Shown here: one piece after another, positions 33,601-42,346 of the stretch
Layout: each line of letters begins with the position of its first letter
Numbering within the stretch: position 1 is the first letter of the stretch
Source: Trebonia sp963734665
Lineage (GTDB): Bacteria; Actinomycetota; Actinomycetes; Streptosporangiales; Streptosporangiaceae
Assembly: GCA_963734665.1 (NCBI GenBank)
Contig: CAVTIR010000005.1
Span: 868,001-932,000 of the forward strand
Length of the DNA stretch: 64,000 bases
Direction: 5' to 3'
Notes under the pieces: generated by a model
Database searches by the model: none
Told to the model about the DNA's origin: nothing
What the model saw: only the letters and a program-made list of their open reading frames with translations
Program-made: the position numbers and the translations under genes

Positions 33601-35122
33601 GGTCTCGGATCCGGTTGCCGTTGCTGGCGTTCAGTTGGGTCACCGAGTTGCCGTTGGTGATCCAGACGTGGGAGTCGTCGACGGCGATGGTGCCAACGGC
33701 CTTGAAGCCGTGGTCGTCGCCGGCCAGCACACGGGATGTGATGACGTCTGCGGTATCCGGATGCGAAGGTGCGTGGTTGGCTGACACGTTGTCCTGAGAC
33801 GGAGCAAGGAATAGGGCGGCTCCCCCGGCGCCCGCGGCGAGCACGACGACGGCTCCCGCCGTCCAGGCCGCCGGGGCCCTTCCCAGCCAGCGGACGCGGC
33901 CCCGGCGCGCGCTGCCGTTCCCGGCGGGAATTGTGCTCGCGTGGCCTGCGCTCGTCACGCCGGTGAGCCCCTTGTCCCGCGCGGATTCTGGGATCAATGG
34001 ATGGCGGTCCGACACCCGCAGCCGCTGGAACCAGTCGAGAGCCCGCGACCACGGGCCCCTGACCGATGGCTGGGAACTGTACGGCCGAGGGCGGGTAAGC
34101 GGCTGAGCCTTATGCGGTGCCGGGGGCGGAACCGACGATCGCGTGACCTCGGCAGGAGACTGCCGGAGTGCTTGCCGGGTGCCCGGAATCCGGTCATCCT
34201 CAGTTGGCCGGGGCGGGTGGTCGGCGATCGTGGACGGGTGAGCCGGGGGCAGCGCATCCTGGAGTGCGCGTGCGAACTCGCGGCACCGGAGGTAACGGTC
34301 GGCGGGGGACTTCGCCAGGGCTCGGGTGATGACGGCGTCAACGGCCGGGGGTAGATCGGGCCGGAGTCGCGTGACCGGCGGCACCGGGTCGTGAACCTGT
34401 GCGAACAGCGTGGCCATGGCGTCGTCACGGTGGAACGGCGGCGAGCCGGTGAGCAGCACGAACGCCACGCAGGCGAGGGCGTACTGGTCCGCCCGCACGT
34501 CCACCTCGAGGCCCCTGATCTGCTCGGGTGCGCAGTAGTCGGGCGTGCCGAGGAACTGCCCGGTAGCCGTTAGCCCGGACGAGGAGTGGGTTCGCTTGCT
34601 GAGCCCGAAGTCCGCCAGGTACGCGTGCTCTGGCCCCTCGGGGGCCGTATCGACCAGGATGTTCTGCGGCTTGACGTCCCGGTGGACCAATCCGGCCGCG
34701 TGTGCCGCATCCAGCGCTGACGCCACTTGCGCAACCAACGACGCGGCACGTTCCGGGTCAAGGAAGCCCCCGGCGCGCCGCACGAGCGCCGCCAGGTCCC
34801 CGCCCGCCACGAACCGTGTCGCGATGTACGGCAATCCCCCGACCTCGCCGGTCGCGTAAACAGGGATGATGTATGGCGAGTCGACGGCAGCGGCCGCCCG
34901 CGACTCCCGCAAGAATCGCACGCGGAACTCCGGGTCATTGGCCATAGACGGCGCGATAACCTTCAATGCCACGAGCCGCCCTAGCATCTCGTCCCGCGCG
35001 CGGAACACGATGGCCATCCCGCCCGCGCCGATCTGCTCCTCGATCAGGTAGCCCGCAATCCTGCTCCCGCGCCCGAACCGGCCGAAGGAGCCATCGGACC
35101 ATGCCGTGACGTCGCTCGTCAT
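33551..35122 (-). CDS. Membrane Ser/Thr protein kinase, PknD-like layout, extracellular part frameshifted
   Basis: 523 residues in this frame. Hanks-type kinase: glycine loop IGAGGMAIVF (31-40), Lys54 in ALKVI, HRDVKPQN with Asp149, DFG at 171-173, and APEQ in the activation segment. A proline-rich juxtamembrane region (300-420) leads to one membrane helix (AGAVVVLAAGAGGAALFL, about 428-446). Outside, propeller blades begin (IAVDDSHVWITNGNSVTQLN). Across the three frames exactly seven repeats can be counted, so the intact protein would be a kinase with a seven-bladed extracellular sensor of about 768 residues. The last 20 residues of this frame (after NRIRD) are out-of-frame noise. Confidence 0.88.
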   Translation of the reverse strand: MTSDVTAWSDGSFGRFGRGSRIAGYLIEEQIGAGGMAIVFRARDEMLGRLVALKVIAPSMANDPEFRVRFLRESRAAAAVDSPYIIPVYATGEVGGLPYIATRFVAGGDLAALVRRAGGFLDPERAASLVAQVASALDAAHAAGLVHRDVKPQNILVDTAPEGPEHAYLADFGLSKRTHSSSGLTATGQFLGTPDYCAPEQIRGLEVDVRADQYALACVAFVLLTGSPPFHRDDAMATLFAQVHDPVPPVTRLRPDLPPAVDAVITRALAKSPADRYLRCREFARALQDALPPAHPSTIADHPPRPTEDDRIPGTRQALRQSPAEVTRSSVPPPAPHKAQPLTRPRPYSSQPSVRGPWSRALDWFQRLRVSDRHPLIPESARDKGLTGVTSAGHASTIPAGNGSARRGRVRWLGRAPAAWTAGAVVVLAAGAGGAALFLAPSQDNVSANHAPSHPDTADVITSRVLAGDDHGFKAVGTIAVDDSHVWITNGNSVTQLNASNGNRIRDRVKRQLRLQRSGGHRR

Positions 35123-35619
35123 CCACGCCTCCCCAGACGCGAATGCGCACGACTCGGCCGCGCCTGCCTGCGCACATTTTGGCAGCCTTCAACGGTAAAT
35201 GCGGCAATACGCCAGTTCCCTGCACTAACCAACACGAGTCGCCGATGATCTAGGGGGGAAGCGGCGCGACCGGAGCGGTCGAGCGCAGATCTCGTTAAAG
35301 CGCAGATCTGGTTAATCTGCGCGCAGCAGCCTTTCGAGCCCGCTCATGCCGCAGGCACGCCGATTCGGCGATCGGCGCGGTTCCGCTCCCAGTGGGGGCT
35401 AGCCAAGCCAGAACGCTCCGTGACAGCTTCCTGGTGGTAGTCCGGAGTGGCCAGCAGGTGTTGGGTGACCTGGGATGTCACCATCCGCTTGCATCAGGCC
35501 GGACGATGATGCAGCCAGTTCGGTTGCACCGGACGGCCGCATGATGCAGCAGGCACAACCAGGCCGGCCGATGGTTTTCACCGCCGACCAGTGACCAGCG
35601 TCGACGGCGGCGGCCATGC
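35123..35619. other. Intergenic region upstream of the kinase
   Basis: 497 bases with no supported gene. It contains the 17-base tandem repeat at 35282-35315 and should hold the kinase promoter. Confidence 0.5.
35282..35323. repeat. Tandem 17-base repeat with a trailing inverted half
   Basis: AGCGCAGATCTCGTTAA at 35282-35298 and AGCGCAGATCTGGTTAA at 35299-35315 differ at one base, and TCTGCGCG follows as an inverted copy of the GCGCAGA part. It is 160 bases upstream of the kinase start. An iterated regulator site is the simplest reading. Confidence 0.55.
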
Positions 35620-36729
35620 TCAGGCCCGGCAAAGCCGAGAACGAATACTCCGGCGACGGCGGAGCGGCCAGGCCGGAGCGCCGCGTAATAAATCAGTTAT
35701 GCGCTCGCACAGCCACGCCAGCGACAGCGGATACCGGTAATCGATGCCGGAGTGCGTCGCGTCGAACAGCTCGAAGCGGATCAGGTCCTCCTCGACCCCG
35801 GCGTCCAGCAGTGCCGCGCGGAAGGCCGACGCCCCGACATCCAGGTTGACATCGTCCCTAGTCCCGGCATCGATCCAGATGCCGCGCAGCCCCCGCAAGG
35901 CGGTGGCGTGCCGAGGTGCCATCCGCACCGGGTCCCAGTCCAGCCACCGCTGCCACACGTCCGGCCGCAGGACCCCGGTGACCGGGTCGAACGGCAGCTC
36001 TGGCGTGCCGTCGTCACCGGCGGAGAAGCACGCGGCGACGCCGAGCAGCCCGAGCAGGGACATGTCCTCCGGCTTCGTGAACGACACCCGGGACCGAAAG
36101 TCGTCCCACCACCGGAAGATGTTCCCGTCGTACTTCCGCAGGTGCCGGACGGCGACGGGGAACTCCGGGATGTAGGCGTACTCGTAGAGCGAGTCGCCCG
36201 CGTGGGTCGCGAGCGCGCCGAACACGTCGGGCCGCAGCATCGGCGTGATCATCGCGCCGAACCCTCCGCTCGACTTCCCCGTGATCGCCCGGTGCGCGGC
36301 GTCGGGGATCGTCCGGTAGAGCGCGTCCACGTAGGCCACGACTTCGTCGCACAGGTACGAGTGGTAGCGCCCGGTGCCCGGCGAGTCGACGAACTGGCTG
36401 CCGCCGTAGGCGGTCCAGGCATCCGCGTACACGACGATCGCGGGCGGCGCGTCGCCGCGCGCGAACATCGCGTCGGCAGTTTCGGGGAACGGCTGCCTGA
36501 AGGCCACCCGGTTCCGCCACATCGCCACGTGCCCCGTGTACCCCTGGATCACGTACACGGCGGGGTACGCGCGGCCCGGCTCGTCGTCGTAGCCTGGTGG
36601 GGTGTACACGAGCAGCGGCCGCTCGTGCGGGTCCCCGAGCGGATTGCCGCGCAGCAGTTCGCTGCTGATCACGTGCTCGTCTATCCGTCCGGCCAGCTCA
36701 GCGCTCCACGGCAACATACCCAAGATCAT
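35620..36729 (-). CDS. Putative esterase (PF00756-like alpha/beta hydrolase)
   Basis: 369 residues. Landmarks: ERPLLVYTPPGYDDEPGRAY, PAVYVIQGYTGHVAMWRNRV, AIVVYADAWTAYGGSQFVDS, the nucleophile in TGKSSGGFGAMITPMLRPDV, GIWIDAGTRDDVNLDVGA with the acid Asp, and FELFDATHSGIDYRYPLSLA with the base His. The layout matches the esterase D/antigen 85-like group but without an export signal. Starts at 36759, 36729 or 36717 are possible; 36729 has a GGTGGA just before it. It is a single-gene unit convergent with nothing on its right and upstream of the nitroreductase in divergent orientation. Confidence 0.85.
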   Translation of the reverse strand: MILGMLPWSAELAGRIDEHVISSELLRGNPLGDPHERPLLVYTPPGYDDEPGRAYPAVYVIQGYTGHVAMWRNRVAFRQPFPETADAMFARGDAPPAIVVYADAWTAYGGSQFVDSPGTGRYHSYLCDEVVAYVDALYRTIPDAAHRAITGKSSGGFGAMITPMLRPDVFGALATHAGDSLYEYAYIPEFPVAVRHLRKYDGNIFRWWDDFRSRVSFTKPEDMSLLGLLGVAACFSAGDDGTPELPFDPVTGVLRPDVWQRWLDWDPVRMAPRHATALRGLRGIWIDAGTRDDVNLDVGASAFRAALLDAGVEEDLIRFELFDATHSGIDYRYPLSLAWLCERITDLLRGAPAWPLRRRRSIRSRLCRA

Positions 36730-36886
36730 TCCACCGAACGGTCCCCGCTGACTCGCCAAAGGTCAACCGCCGGCCGGGCCCGCTGCGAGCGGCTTCCCGT
36801 GGCACCACGCGGATGACCGGGGAAGACCTTTTGCATCCAGGCGGACTGCCGAGAATGAAGAAGGATTTGCAGGCGTTGAGACCAGC

Positions 36887-37405
36887 ATGCAGACCTGGGA
36901 AGCCATTGAGTCACGCCGCAATGTACGGTCCTTCGCCGACCGACCGATCCCGGCGGAAGATCTGGACCAGATCCTCGAGGCGGGCCGCCGCTCCCCGTCC
37001 TCACAGAATTGGCAACCGTGGGACTTCATCCTCGTCACCGATCGTGAGCAGCTCCGCGCACTGGCAGAGGTCTGGCGAGGAGCCGGCCACGTGGCTGGCT
37101 CAGCGGCGACTATCGTCGTTATCGGCCCGGCTGCCGACAACGAGTTCCACCGGGCCCAGTTCGACCTGGGCCAGGCGACGATGTCCATGACGCTCGCGGC
37201 CGCCGACCTGGGAATCGGCAGCTGCCACGCGGGCGTCGCTGACCTGCAACTCGCCCGCGACCTGCTCGGCTTCCCCAGCGACCGCAGTTGGGCCTTCCTG
37301 ATATCGCTCGGCTACCCGGCTGACCGCCCGCTCACGCCGATCAAGAACCCCAAGCGGCGGCCATTCAGTGAGGTTGTGCACCGCGGCCGCTGGCAGATCG
37401 CTTGA
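36887..37405 (+). CDS. Nitroreductase family FMN oxidoreductase
   Basis: 172 residues, short type. FMN-site residues are ESRRNVRSFADRPIPAEDLD and AGRRSPSSQNWQPWDF; later come GQATMSMTLAAADLGIGSCH and LISLGYPAD, with the usual KRRPFSEVVHRG end. It would use NAD(P)H and FMN to reduce nitro compounds or similar acceptors as a dimer in the cytosol. A strong hairpin follows the stop after 7 bases. Confidence 0.92.
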   Translation: MQTWEAIESRRNVRSFADRPIPAEDLDQILEAGRRSPSSQNWQPWDFILVTDREQLRALAEVWRGAGHVAGSAATIVVIGPAADNEFHRAQFDLGQATMSMTLAAADLGIGSCHAGVADLQLARDLLGFPSDRSWAFLISLGYPADRPLTPIKNPKRRPFSEVVHRGRWQIA

Positions 37406-37411
37406 AGACTT

Positions 37412-37447
37412 GCTTCGTTTTACCCAGGATCCGGGGTAAAACGAAGC
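37412..37447 (+). terminator. Hairpin terminator after the nitroreductase
   Basis: Perfect 14-base stem GCTTCGTTTTACCC / GGGTAAAACGAAGC with an 8-base loop, 7 bases after the stop codon. No T-run follows. A clear transcription terminator, possibly bidirectional. Confidence 0.82.
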
Positions 37448-37694
37448 CCTGGGGCTGCTCACGGGAGCGCCGCTGACCGTGGCGTGCCTGGGGTGCATGG
37501 ATTTCGTCGCGATTCCGGGGTGCGGGCCAGCCGCATCCGGCGCGTGCAGCGCCCTGGCCGAGGGTGCGTGTGATCTCCGCGCGGCCCGGGACCGCCGCGG
37601 GTTTTCAGGAAAACACGGGCGGGACGGGTGGAGACCTGCCGTGCCGTCGTGGCACTGGTTATGATCGGTCGATGGTTAGAAGGGCGATGGTGGC

Positions 37695-37943
37695 GTGAGG
37701 CTTGAGCGCGCAGGCCGGGCCGGTTTCACGCTGGGCGTGACCGCGGTGGAGCTGTCGTCGCTGATCGCGGCCGTGCGCATCGCCGCGGACGTGCTCGGGG
37801 CGGACGAGCGGACCCCCCCGGAGGCGGTCGCGCGGCTCCGGGCGCTTCTCGGCGACTACGAGCGCGCGACCGCCCGGCTGGATCGGCCAGATGACCGGCC
37901 GGGGGATCCGCCTGAGGGCTCGCTGGGCGCGGCGCCGGCTTAG
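37695..37943 (+). CDS. Small hypothetical helical protein
   Basis: 82 residues from a GTG. The core GFTLGVTAVELSSLIAAVRI, AADVLGADERTPPEAVARLR, ALLGDYERATARL reads as two or three helices with a good codon pattern. A Pro/Gly tail follows. It overlaps the end of the convergent AhpD-like gene by 4 bases. Not recognised. Confidence 0.55.
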   Translation: MRLERAGRAGFTLGVTAVELSSLIAAVRIAADVLGADERTPPEAVARLRALLGDYERATARLDRPDDRPGDPPEGSLGAAPA

Positions 37944-38335
37944 GCCGGGGCCGCGGCTTGCTTGGCGACGTAGGCCGTGATCTGGTTCACCTCGTGGGTG
38001 AACCGCTCGTAGTCGTACTGGCTGGCGTTCAGGTAGGTACTCCAGCCCATCGTGTGCTTGGCCATCAGCGCGGCTTCGTTGATCTCCGCGTCGGTGGCGC
38101 CGAACAGCCGCGCGGCTTCGGTGTGGAAGTAGACGCAGTAGCGGCAGCGCGTCGCGCCGGACACGGCGATCCCGATCAGCTCCTTGTACTTGTTGGGGAT
38201 GGCCGTCTGATCGCTGAGTTCGATGCTCTTGAAGCTCTCCCATTCGCTGTCGAGCAGCGGGCCGGGCAGGTTCTCGAAGAACCCCGGTACCGTCCCTAGC
38301 ATCTCGCGGATTTCGGTCTTGGTGTCTGTAGCCAT
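37940..38335 (-). CDS. Carboxymuconolactone decarboxylase/AhpD-like protein
   Basis: 131 residues. The core motif KELIGIAVSGATRCRYCVYF with H next gives the Cys-x2-Cys and His of the AhpD-type redox centre, followed by TEAARLFGATDAEINEAALM. Such small helical proteins act as alkylhydroperoxidases or disulfide reductants. The start at 38335 (MATDTKTE) is preferred; an ATG three codons earlier is possible. The ribosome site is GGAGG (AAGGAGGTG at 38341-38349 on the minus strand). Confidence 0.9.
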   Translation of the reverse strand: MATDTKTEIREMLGTVPGFFENLPGPLLDSEWESFKSIELSDQTAIPNKYKELIGIAVSGATRCRYCVYFHTEAARLFGATDAEINEAALMAKHTMGWSTYLNASQYDYERFTHEVNQITAYVAKQAAAPA

Positions 38336-38880
38336 AGGGCACACCTCCTTGTCATGCTCCCCCGCAGGCCGGCTTCCCGCGCGTGCCCAGCAAGCCCAAG
38401 GTCAGAGGATTATATCTCCCGGGTGTGAAGAACGGAAGCCGGGCCGGTGGAGGCTGCCTGACGAGCACGCCGGATCGCCTGCCCGGCCAAGGCTCCCGGA
38501 GCAGACCCATTCCCAGGTCCGCTCGATGACAATGACAGGACAACGATCGCGAGCAGCCCCTCGCCGCGATGCCTGCTCAGTCAGGGCGGCGAGCTGGCGG
38601 AGTGGTCCCCCGGCCACCGATAGCGGCGTCGCGATCCCTGACCCATCCGGCCAGGAATCCCACGGAGGACACCTCAAGTTACGCCGGGCGATCGATCCCA
38701 ACTTAAGCGAGGCGCACACTGCCGCCGTTCGGCGCGGCTCAGACCGTGTTAACGGTTCAGGTCGAATTTAGTTCGGTATCGGGCGTTATGGGTGCTTATT
38801 TCGGTGAACCCCAAGATTAATCGGACTTTCACCGTGAAAATACGGGCACATGCACGGCCCGTGTCCCGTACGGTCACGTC
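38336..38880. other. Intergenic region with a small palindrome
   Basis: 545 bases without a supported gene. TTTCAC-C-GTGAAA at 38827-38839 is a perfect dyad about 40 bases before the next gene and may be an operator. The sequence is AT-richer after 38740, fitting a promoter. Confidence 0.5.
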
Positions 38881-39579
38881 ATGGGGCTATTCAGCAAGAA
38901 GAGTAAGTCGCCGCTTCCGGCGGACATAGTGCCGCGGATGGCAAGATACGGCCAAGCCAGGTGGAGCCTTGAATGGGACGCCTTCACACCCGGCCCGTTC
39001 GATGAAGAGATCCGGGGGATGCCGCCCGACGCTCAGCGTTCGTGGGTCGCCGCCCTCAGTGAGGCGGTGGTGCCGGTCGGCGGGTGGGCCATTTACGGCG
39101 CGGAGGAGACCGTGATGAAAGCCCTGGGTCATCCAGTGGACCTGCCCGCCTATCGTGCGATTCTGGAGGGCGCCTTCGACTTCCAGCGTTCTGCTGGCGT
39201 GTGGGAGTCCCAGCTCAGTATCAACGAGCGTGTCTATTGGGGTACTTATCATAAGGATGAGCCTTGGCTCATGCCCAGGAACTCGCCGGCCCGGGAGACG
39301 GCCCTGATCGCCGACCTTCCCGTTGGGCAGGAGCGCAAGATCGCGGTGATGTCCAAGGCGCCCGGCACCGGCGAGGTCTACGCCGCCCACCCTGAGCCCA
39401 GCAAGTACGTGGCCATCGTCGAGCGGGGCACCGACGGCGAACGAGTCCGCACTCAGGCAGAAAACGCAGACAGTCTTTACGACCTCTACTGGAAAGTCGC
39501 TCAGGCGATGCCGACGCCCAATTACTGGGTCGATCCCGAGTTCGAGCCGTTCTTCCCGTTTCCCGGGCCCAGGATCTGA
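38881..39579 (+). CDS. Hypothetical protein, unrecognised
   Basis: 232 residues starting MGLFSKKSKSPLPADIVPRM. Landmarks: ARWSLEWDAFTPGPFDEEIR, VGGWAIYGAEETVMKALGH, SQLSINERVYWGTYHKDEPW, KYVAIVERGTDGERV, and a Pro/Phe-rich end NYWVDPEFEPFFPFPGPRI. It is aromatic-rich and soluble with no membrane helix. Similar genes with an MGLF(S/G)KK start occur in actinomycetes next to stress genes, but I cannot assign a function. A very short frame (MRVEGTQKS, 39593-39622) with an AAGGAG site follows the stop. Confidence 0.72.
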   Translation: MGLFSKKSKSPLPADIVPRMARYGQARWSLEWDAFTPGPFDEEIRGMPPDAQRSWVAALSEAVVPVGGWAIYGAEETVMKALGHPVDLPAYRAILEGAFDFQRSAGVWESQLSINERVYWGTYHKDEPWLMPRNSPARETALIADLPVGQERKIAVMSKAPGTGEVYAAHPEPSKYVAIVERGTDGERVRTQAENADSLYDLYWKVAQAMPTPNYWVDPEFEPFFPFPGPRI

Positions 39580-39653
39580 CAAGGAGTGGATCATGAGAGT
39601 AGAAGGCACGCAGAAGAGCTAATCGGCGCTCGCCGGCTGTCCCCCGAAAACGA

Positions 39654-39989
39654 TTAGAATTGCACGCCGAATCGGCAGGGAGCCGGGTGGTCGGCGCGCT
39701 CGTTGAGGTCCTGGCATGTTTGGCGGACTGGGACGCCCGCCCGGCTGGCGGCGGCGCGGATGCAGGCGACGGCCGCGTACATGGCGTACTGCCAGAAGTC
39801 GTTGGACTGCCACCAGGCGACCTCGTCGGGCAGGTCTGGTTCGGTCCCGCCGTGGACGGCCGCCGCGGCCAGGACCGTGTACTGCAGCTTGGCGTTCTGC
39901 CGGCCGCGGAAGTCGCACTCGGGCAGGTACCGCTCGCGCTGAACGCGGATGCCTGCCCTGGTAGGGCGACTGATCAGCCAACCGGCCAC
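39654..39989 (-). CDS. Small conserved-looking hypothetical protein
   Basis: 111 residues. AKLQYTVLAAAAVHGGTEPD, LPDEVAWWQSNDFWQYAMYA, AVACIRAAASRAGVPVRQTC, QDLNERADHP form a convincing helical protein with a Trp/Tyr cluster. The competing frame on the same strand is Arg-rich noise. Not recognised. It is convergent with the preceding hypothetical gene. Confidence 0.6.
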   Translation of the reverse strand: MAGWLISRPTRAGIRVQRERYLPECDFRGRQNAKLQYTVLAAAAVHGGTEPDLPDEVAWWQSNDFWQYAMYAAVACIRAAASRAGVPVRQTCQDLNERADHPAPCRFGVQF

Positions 39990-40094
39990 CGCGGCCCACC
40001 CGCCGCGACACTAGCGCCGCTACCGGGCATCGGCCGCTTGACAACCCGTGCGCGCAGGAACCCCCAAGATCAAGATTGACTCAGCGGGCGAAAG

Positions 40095-41060
40095 CTAGAG
40101 GTCGATGACGACCTTGCCGTGCACGTGCCGGCCGGCTTGAAGCTCGGCCGCGGCGCGGATCTGCTCGACCGGGAAGCTTGCCGCGATGGGCACGCGGAGC
40201 TGGCCCGCCGCGACCAGGCGGGCAATCTCCTCGATGGCGCCGGGGGCGGCGTTGGCGCCGTTTGCCGGTGTGATTCCGTCGACCTGCGCAGCGATGGTGG
40301 TGATGCGCTCGTCAGGAACGCTGAGTTCTCGTGCCGCCTGCGCCGTCTCCGTCCCGTACAGGTCGATGGCCGCAGTGACGCCGGCGGGAGCCAGGGCACG
40401 GACCCGGCCGACCAGGCCGTCGCCGTAAGCGACCGGCTCGACCCCGAGGGCACGCAGGGCATCGGCCGACGCCGCCGATCCCGTCCCGATCACTCGCGCG
40501 CCCGCGAGGCGAGCGAGCTGCACGGCGAACACGCCGACCCCGCCTCCCGCGCCGCCAATGAGTAGCGTGTCGCCCGGGCCGGGTTTGACAACGGCGAGGG
40601 CGGCGGCGGCTGTGCACCCTGCTATGGCAAGGGTGGCGGCTGTGCGGTCGTCGACGCCGTCGGGGGTATGGTGCGCGTCGCCGCCCGCCGCGATGGTCCC
40701 TGCCACGTCTATTACCACGTAGTCGGCGACCGCGCGGGAGAGGGCGCCGCCGAACACCCGGTCGCCGGCCGCGAACTCGGTCACGCCGTCACCGACCTGG
40801 TCCACGACCCCGGCATAGTCGGTTCCGAACCCGGACGGCAGGCTCAAGCCGAATCGAGTGGCGGTCTCTGCGTCGGAGGTCATGAACCAGTCCATCGGGT
40901 TCAGTCCGGCCGCGGTGACTCGCACGCGGATCTGCCCCGCGCCGGCCTGCGGTGCGGGTACCTCGCGGAGGTTCAGGACCTCGGGGCCGCCGAATGACCC
41001 GAGCTGGACCGCTCGGCTCGTGGTCGCCGACGTGCTGGCGCTCGGTTGTCGCGTGCTCAC
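40095..41060 (-). CDS. NADP-dependent quinone oxidoreductase (zinc-less MDR type)
   Basis: 321 residues. GroES-like N-terminal half (GGPEVLNLREVPAPQAGAGQ, VTAAGLNPMDWFM, PSGFGTDYAGVVDQVGDGV, FAAGDRVFGG) and a Rossmann half with LLIGGAGGGVGVFAVQLARL and GARVIGTGSA. Structural zinc cysteines are absent, as in quinone oxidoreductases. The start is a GTG at 41060 after AAAGGAG. A truncated TetR gene lies upstream in divergent orientation, so the original repressor seems to be lost. Confidence 0.92.
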   Translation of the reverse strand: MSTRQPSASTSATTSRAVQLGSFGGPEVLNLREVPAPQAGAGQIRVRVTAAGLNPMDWFMTSDAETATRFGLSLPSGFGTDYAGVVDQVGDGVTEFAAGDRVFGGALSRAVADYVVIDVAGTIAAGGDAHHTPDGVDDRTAATLAIAGCTAAAALAVVKPGPGDTLLIGGAGGGVGVFAVQLARLAGARVIGTGSAASADALRALGVEPVAYGDGLVGRVRALAPAGVTAAIDLYGTETAQAARELSVPDERITTIAAQVDGITPANGANAAPGAIEEIARLVAAGQLRVPIAASFPVEQIRAAAELQAGRHVHGKVVIDL

Positions 41061-41151
41061 TTGTCTCCTTTGGCGGCGAATGAAGGCAACGAGAAGCGGA
41101 CTATGCTCCGTTTACAAGAGGCACCGTATCATAATTGGAGCGTGATCCGTT

Positions 41152-41226
41152 TTGGCAGGGTCAGAAACTCGCGTGCTGCGAGCGGATGCGACTCGCAACC
41201 GCAGCCAGCTCCTCGAAGTGGCGACC
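41152..41226 (+). pseudogene. N-terminal remnant of a TetR family gene
   Basis: From a TTG: GSETRVLRADATRNRSQLLE, VATSYG. The RADATRNR-LLE-VA pattern is the standard first helix of TetR regulators. The recognition helix is missing and the sequence after it is unrelated. It sits divergently from the quinone oxidoreductase, exactly where its repressor would be expected. Confidence 0.5.
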
Positions 41227-41322
41227 TCTTACGGGACGGCCTCTCGCGGGCGTCCCCGCCGACCTGCGGTGTTCCCATATGAGGTTTGCCCTGCAGGACT
41301 TCAGGATCCCCTGGTCAGCGTG

Positions 41323-41739
41323 TTACCCGTCTCTCCCTGTACGTGCTCCATGCTCGGGGATAAGCCGTAGGGTCGAGGCGGCGGCGTTATCTGTCACCAT
41401 GCGATCAACAGACGTTTCGCCGTAGCGGCCGTACTTGGCGCGGTAGGCGGCATCGACGCTCGCGCGCAGCTCCGCCTCGCCGTCGCCGACGTCCTCGATG
41501 GCGACATCGACCTCCAGGCCCGGGACGCGGATGCGCGCTCGTCGCGAGTCCACCGCGTGACCGAACCAGCCGTTGTCGCGTCGGTACCAGGTCCGCACGT
41601 AGACCTGTCCGCTGGCGCGCACAACCCATATCGGCACCTCGCGGCGCAGTGTCCCGTCGGCTCGTTTGGTAGCGATTTGCAGCTCTTCGGCTGTACCGAT
41701 TCGCTCCAGCTCGTCCGGAGACCAGGTGGCAGTCAACAT
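41323..41739 (-). CDS. DUF2255 family protein
   Basis: 138 residues. Landmarks: WSPDELERIGTAEELQIATK, RREVPIWVVRASGQVYVRTW, YRRDNGWFGHAVDSRRARIR, VDAAYRAKYGRYGETSVDRM. This matches DUF2255, small beta-barrel proteins that resemble flavin-binding split barrels and often sit near regulators. No reaction is assigned. The divergent MarR-like fragment may be its former regulator. Confidence 0.85.
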   Translation of the reverse strand: MLTATWSPDELERIGTAEELQIATKRADGTLRREVPIWVVRASGQVYVRTWYRRDNGWFGHAVDSRRARIRVPGLEVDVAIEDVGDGEAELRASVDAAYRAKYGRYGETSVDRMVTDNAAASTLRLIPEHGARTGRDG

Positions 41740-41958
41740 GCGGAACTCCTCCTCGGATGCAGGGTCTCGTAGCCGGCCGCATCGGGCTGTTGTTTCAGGA
41801 CTGCCGCTCGGAGAGGCGTGCCAGTGCCGATCCGCTTGCGTGCAACGGCTGGTCCGGATCGTGGGTCGCAGCCGGCCTCGTCGTCGTGAACAGCGGGCGG
41901 GTGCTAGCGGGCGAGAGCTGATAGCCGTCGCGCGCGTCCTCGGGTCAACGCCGTACCG

Positions 41959-42222
41959 ATGAGCGAGGTCGCGACCCGGCTCGACTACGACGCCTCCAAC
42001 CTCACCACGCTCGTCGAGCGGCTGCGGGGCCGCGGTCTCCTCGAGCGGACCGAAGACTCGAATGACCGGCGACGTAAGACGCTGCGGTTGACTCCTGTCG
42101 GCCTGAAGCTCCGGGACGCATTCTGGAACTCATTGACCAGTGGCTCAGGCCCGATGGCCGACATGAGCCACACCGATCTGAAACGCCTTGCGCGCCTGCT
42201 CGGCTGCGGCCCATCGCAATAG
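41959..42222 (+). CDS. MarR family regulator, N-terminus missing
   Basis: 87 residues: MSEVATRLDYDASNLTTLVE, RLRGRGLLERTEDSNDRRRK, TLRLTPVGLKLRDAFWNS. This is the MarR winged helix with the DDRRRK-type wing, and a last dimer helix. Full proteins have about 140-150 residues, and the N-terminal dimer helices are absent; upstream frames do not supply them. It is either a truncated gene or a short DNA-binding remnant. Confidence 0.6.
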   Translation: MSEVATRLDYDASNLTTLVERLRGRGLLERTEDSNDRRRKTLRLTPVGLKLRDAFWNSLTSGSGPMADMSHTDLKRLARLLGCGPSQ

Positions 42223-42346
42223 CGGATCCCGCAGCAGGACGCCCGCGTCCCATGATCGCGCCGGGGAGAAGTCCGTGACGCTGGGTAACCCCGTCGGCGC
42301 GACGGCGGGAGTTCCCGACGGCGTGCCCGTGCCCGGCAGAGCCGGG

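Noticed and set aside
41666..41958. Upstream frame as the missing N-terminus of the MarR gene
   Set aside because: It is in another frame, ends before the MarR start and has no MarR dimer-helix pattern.
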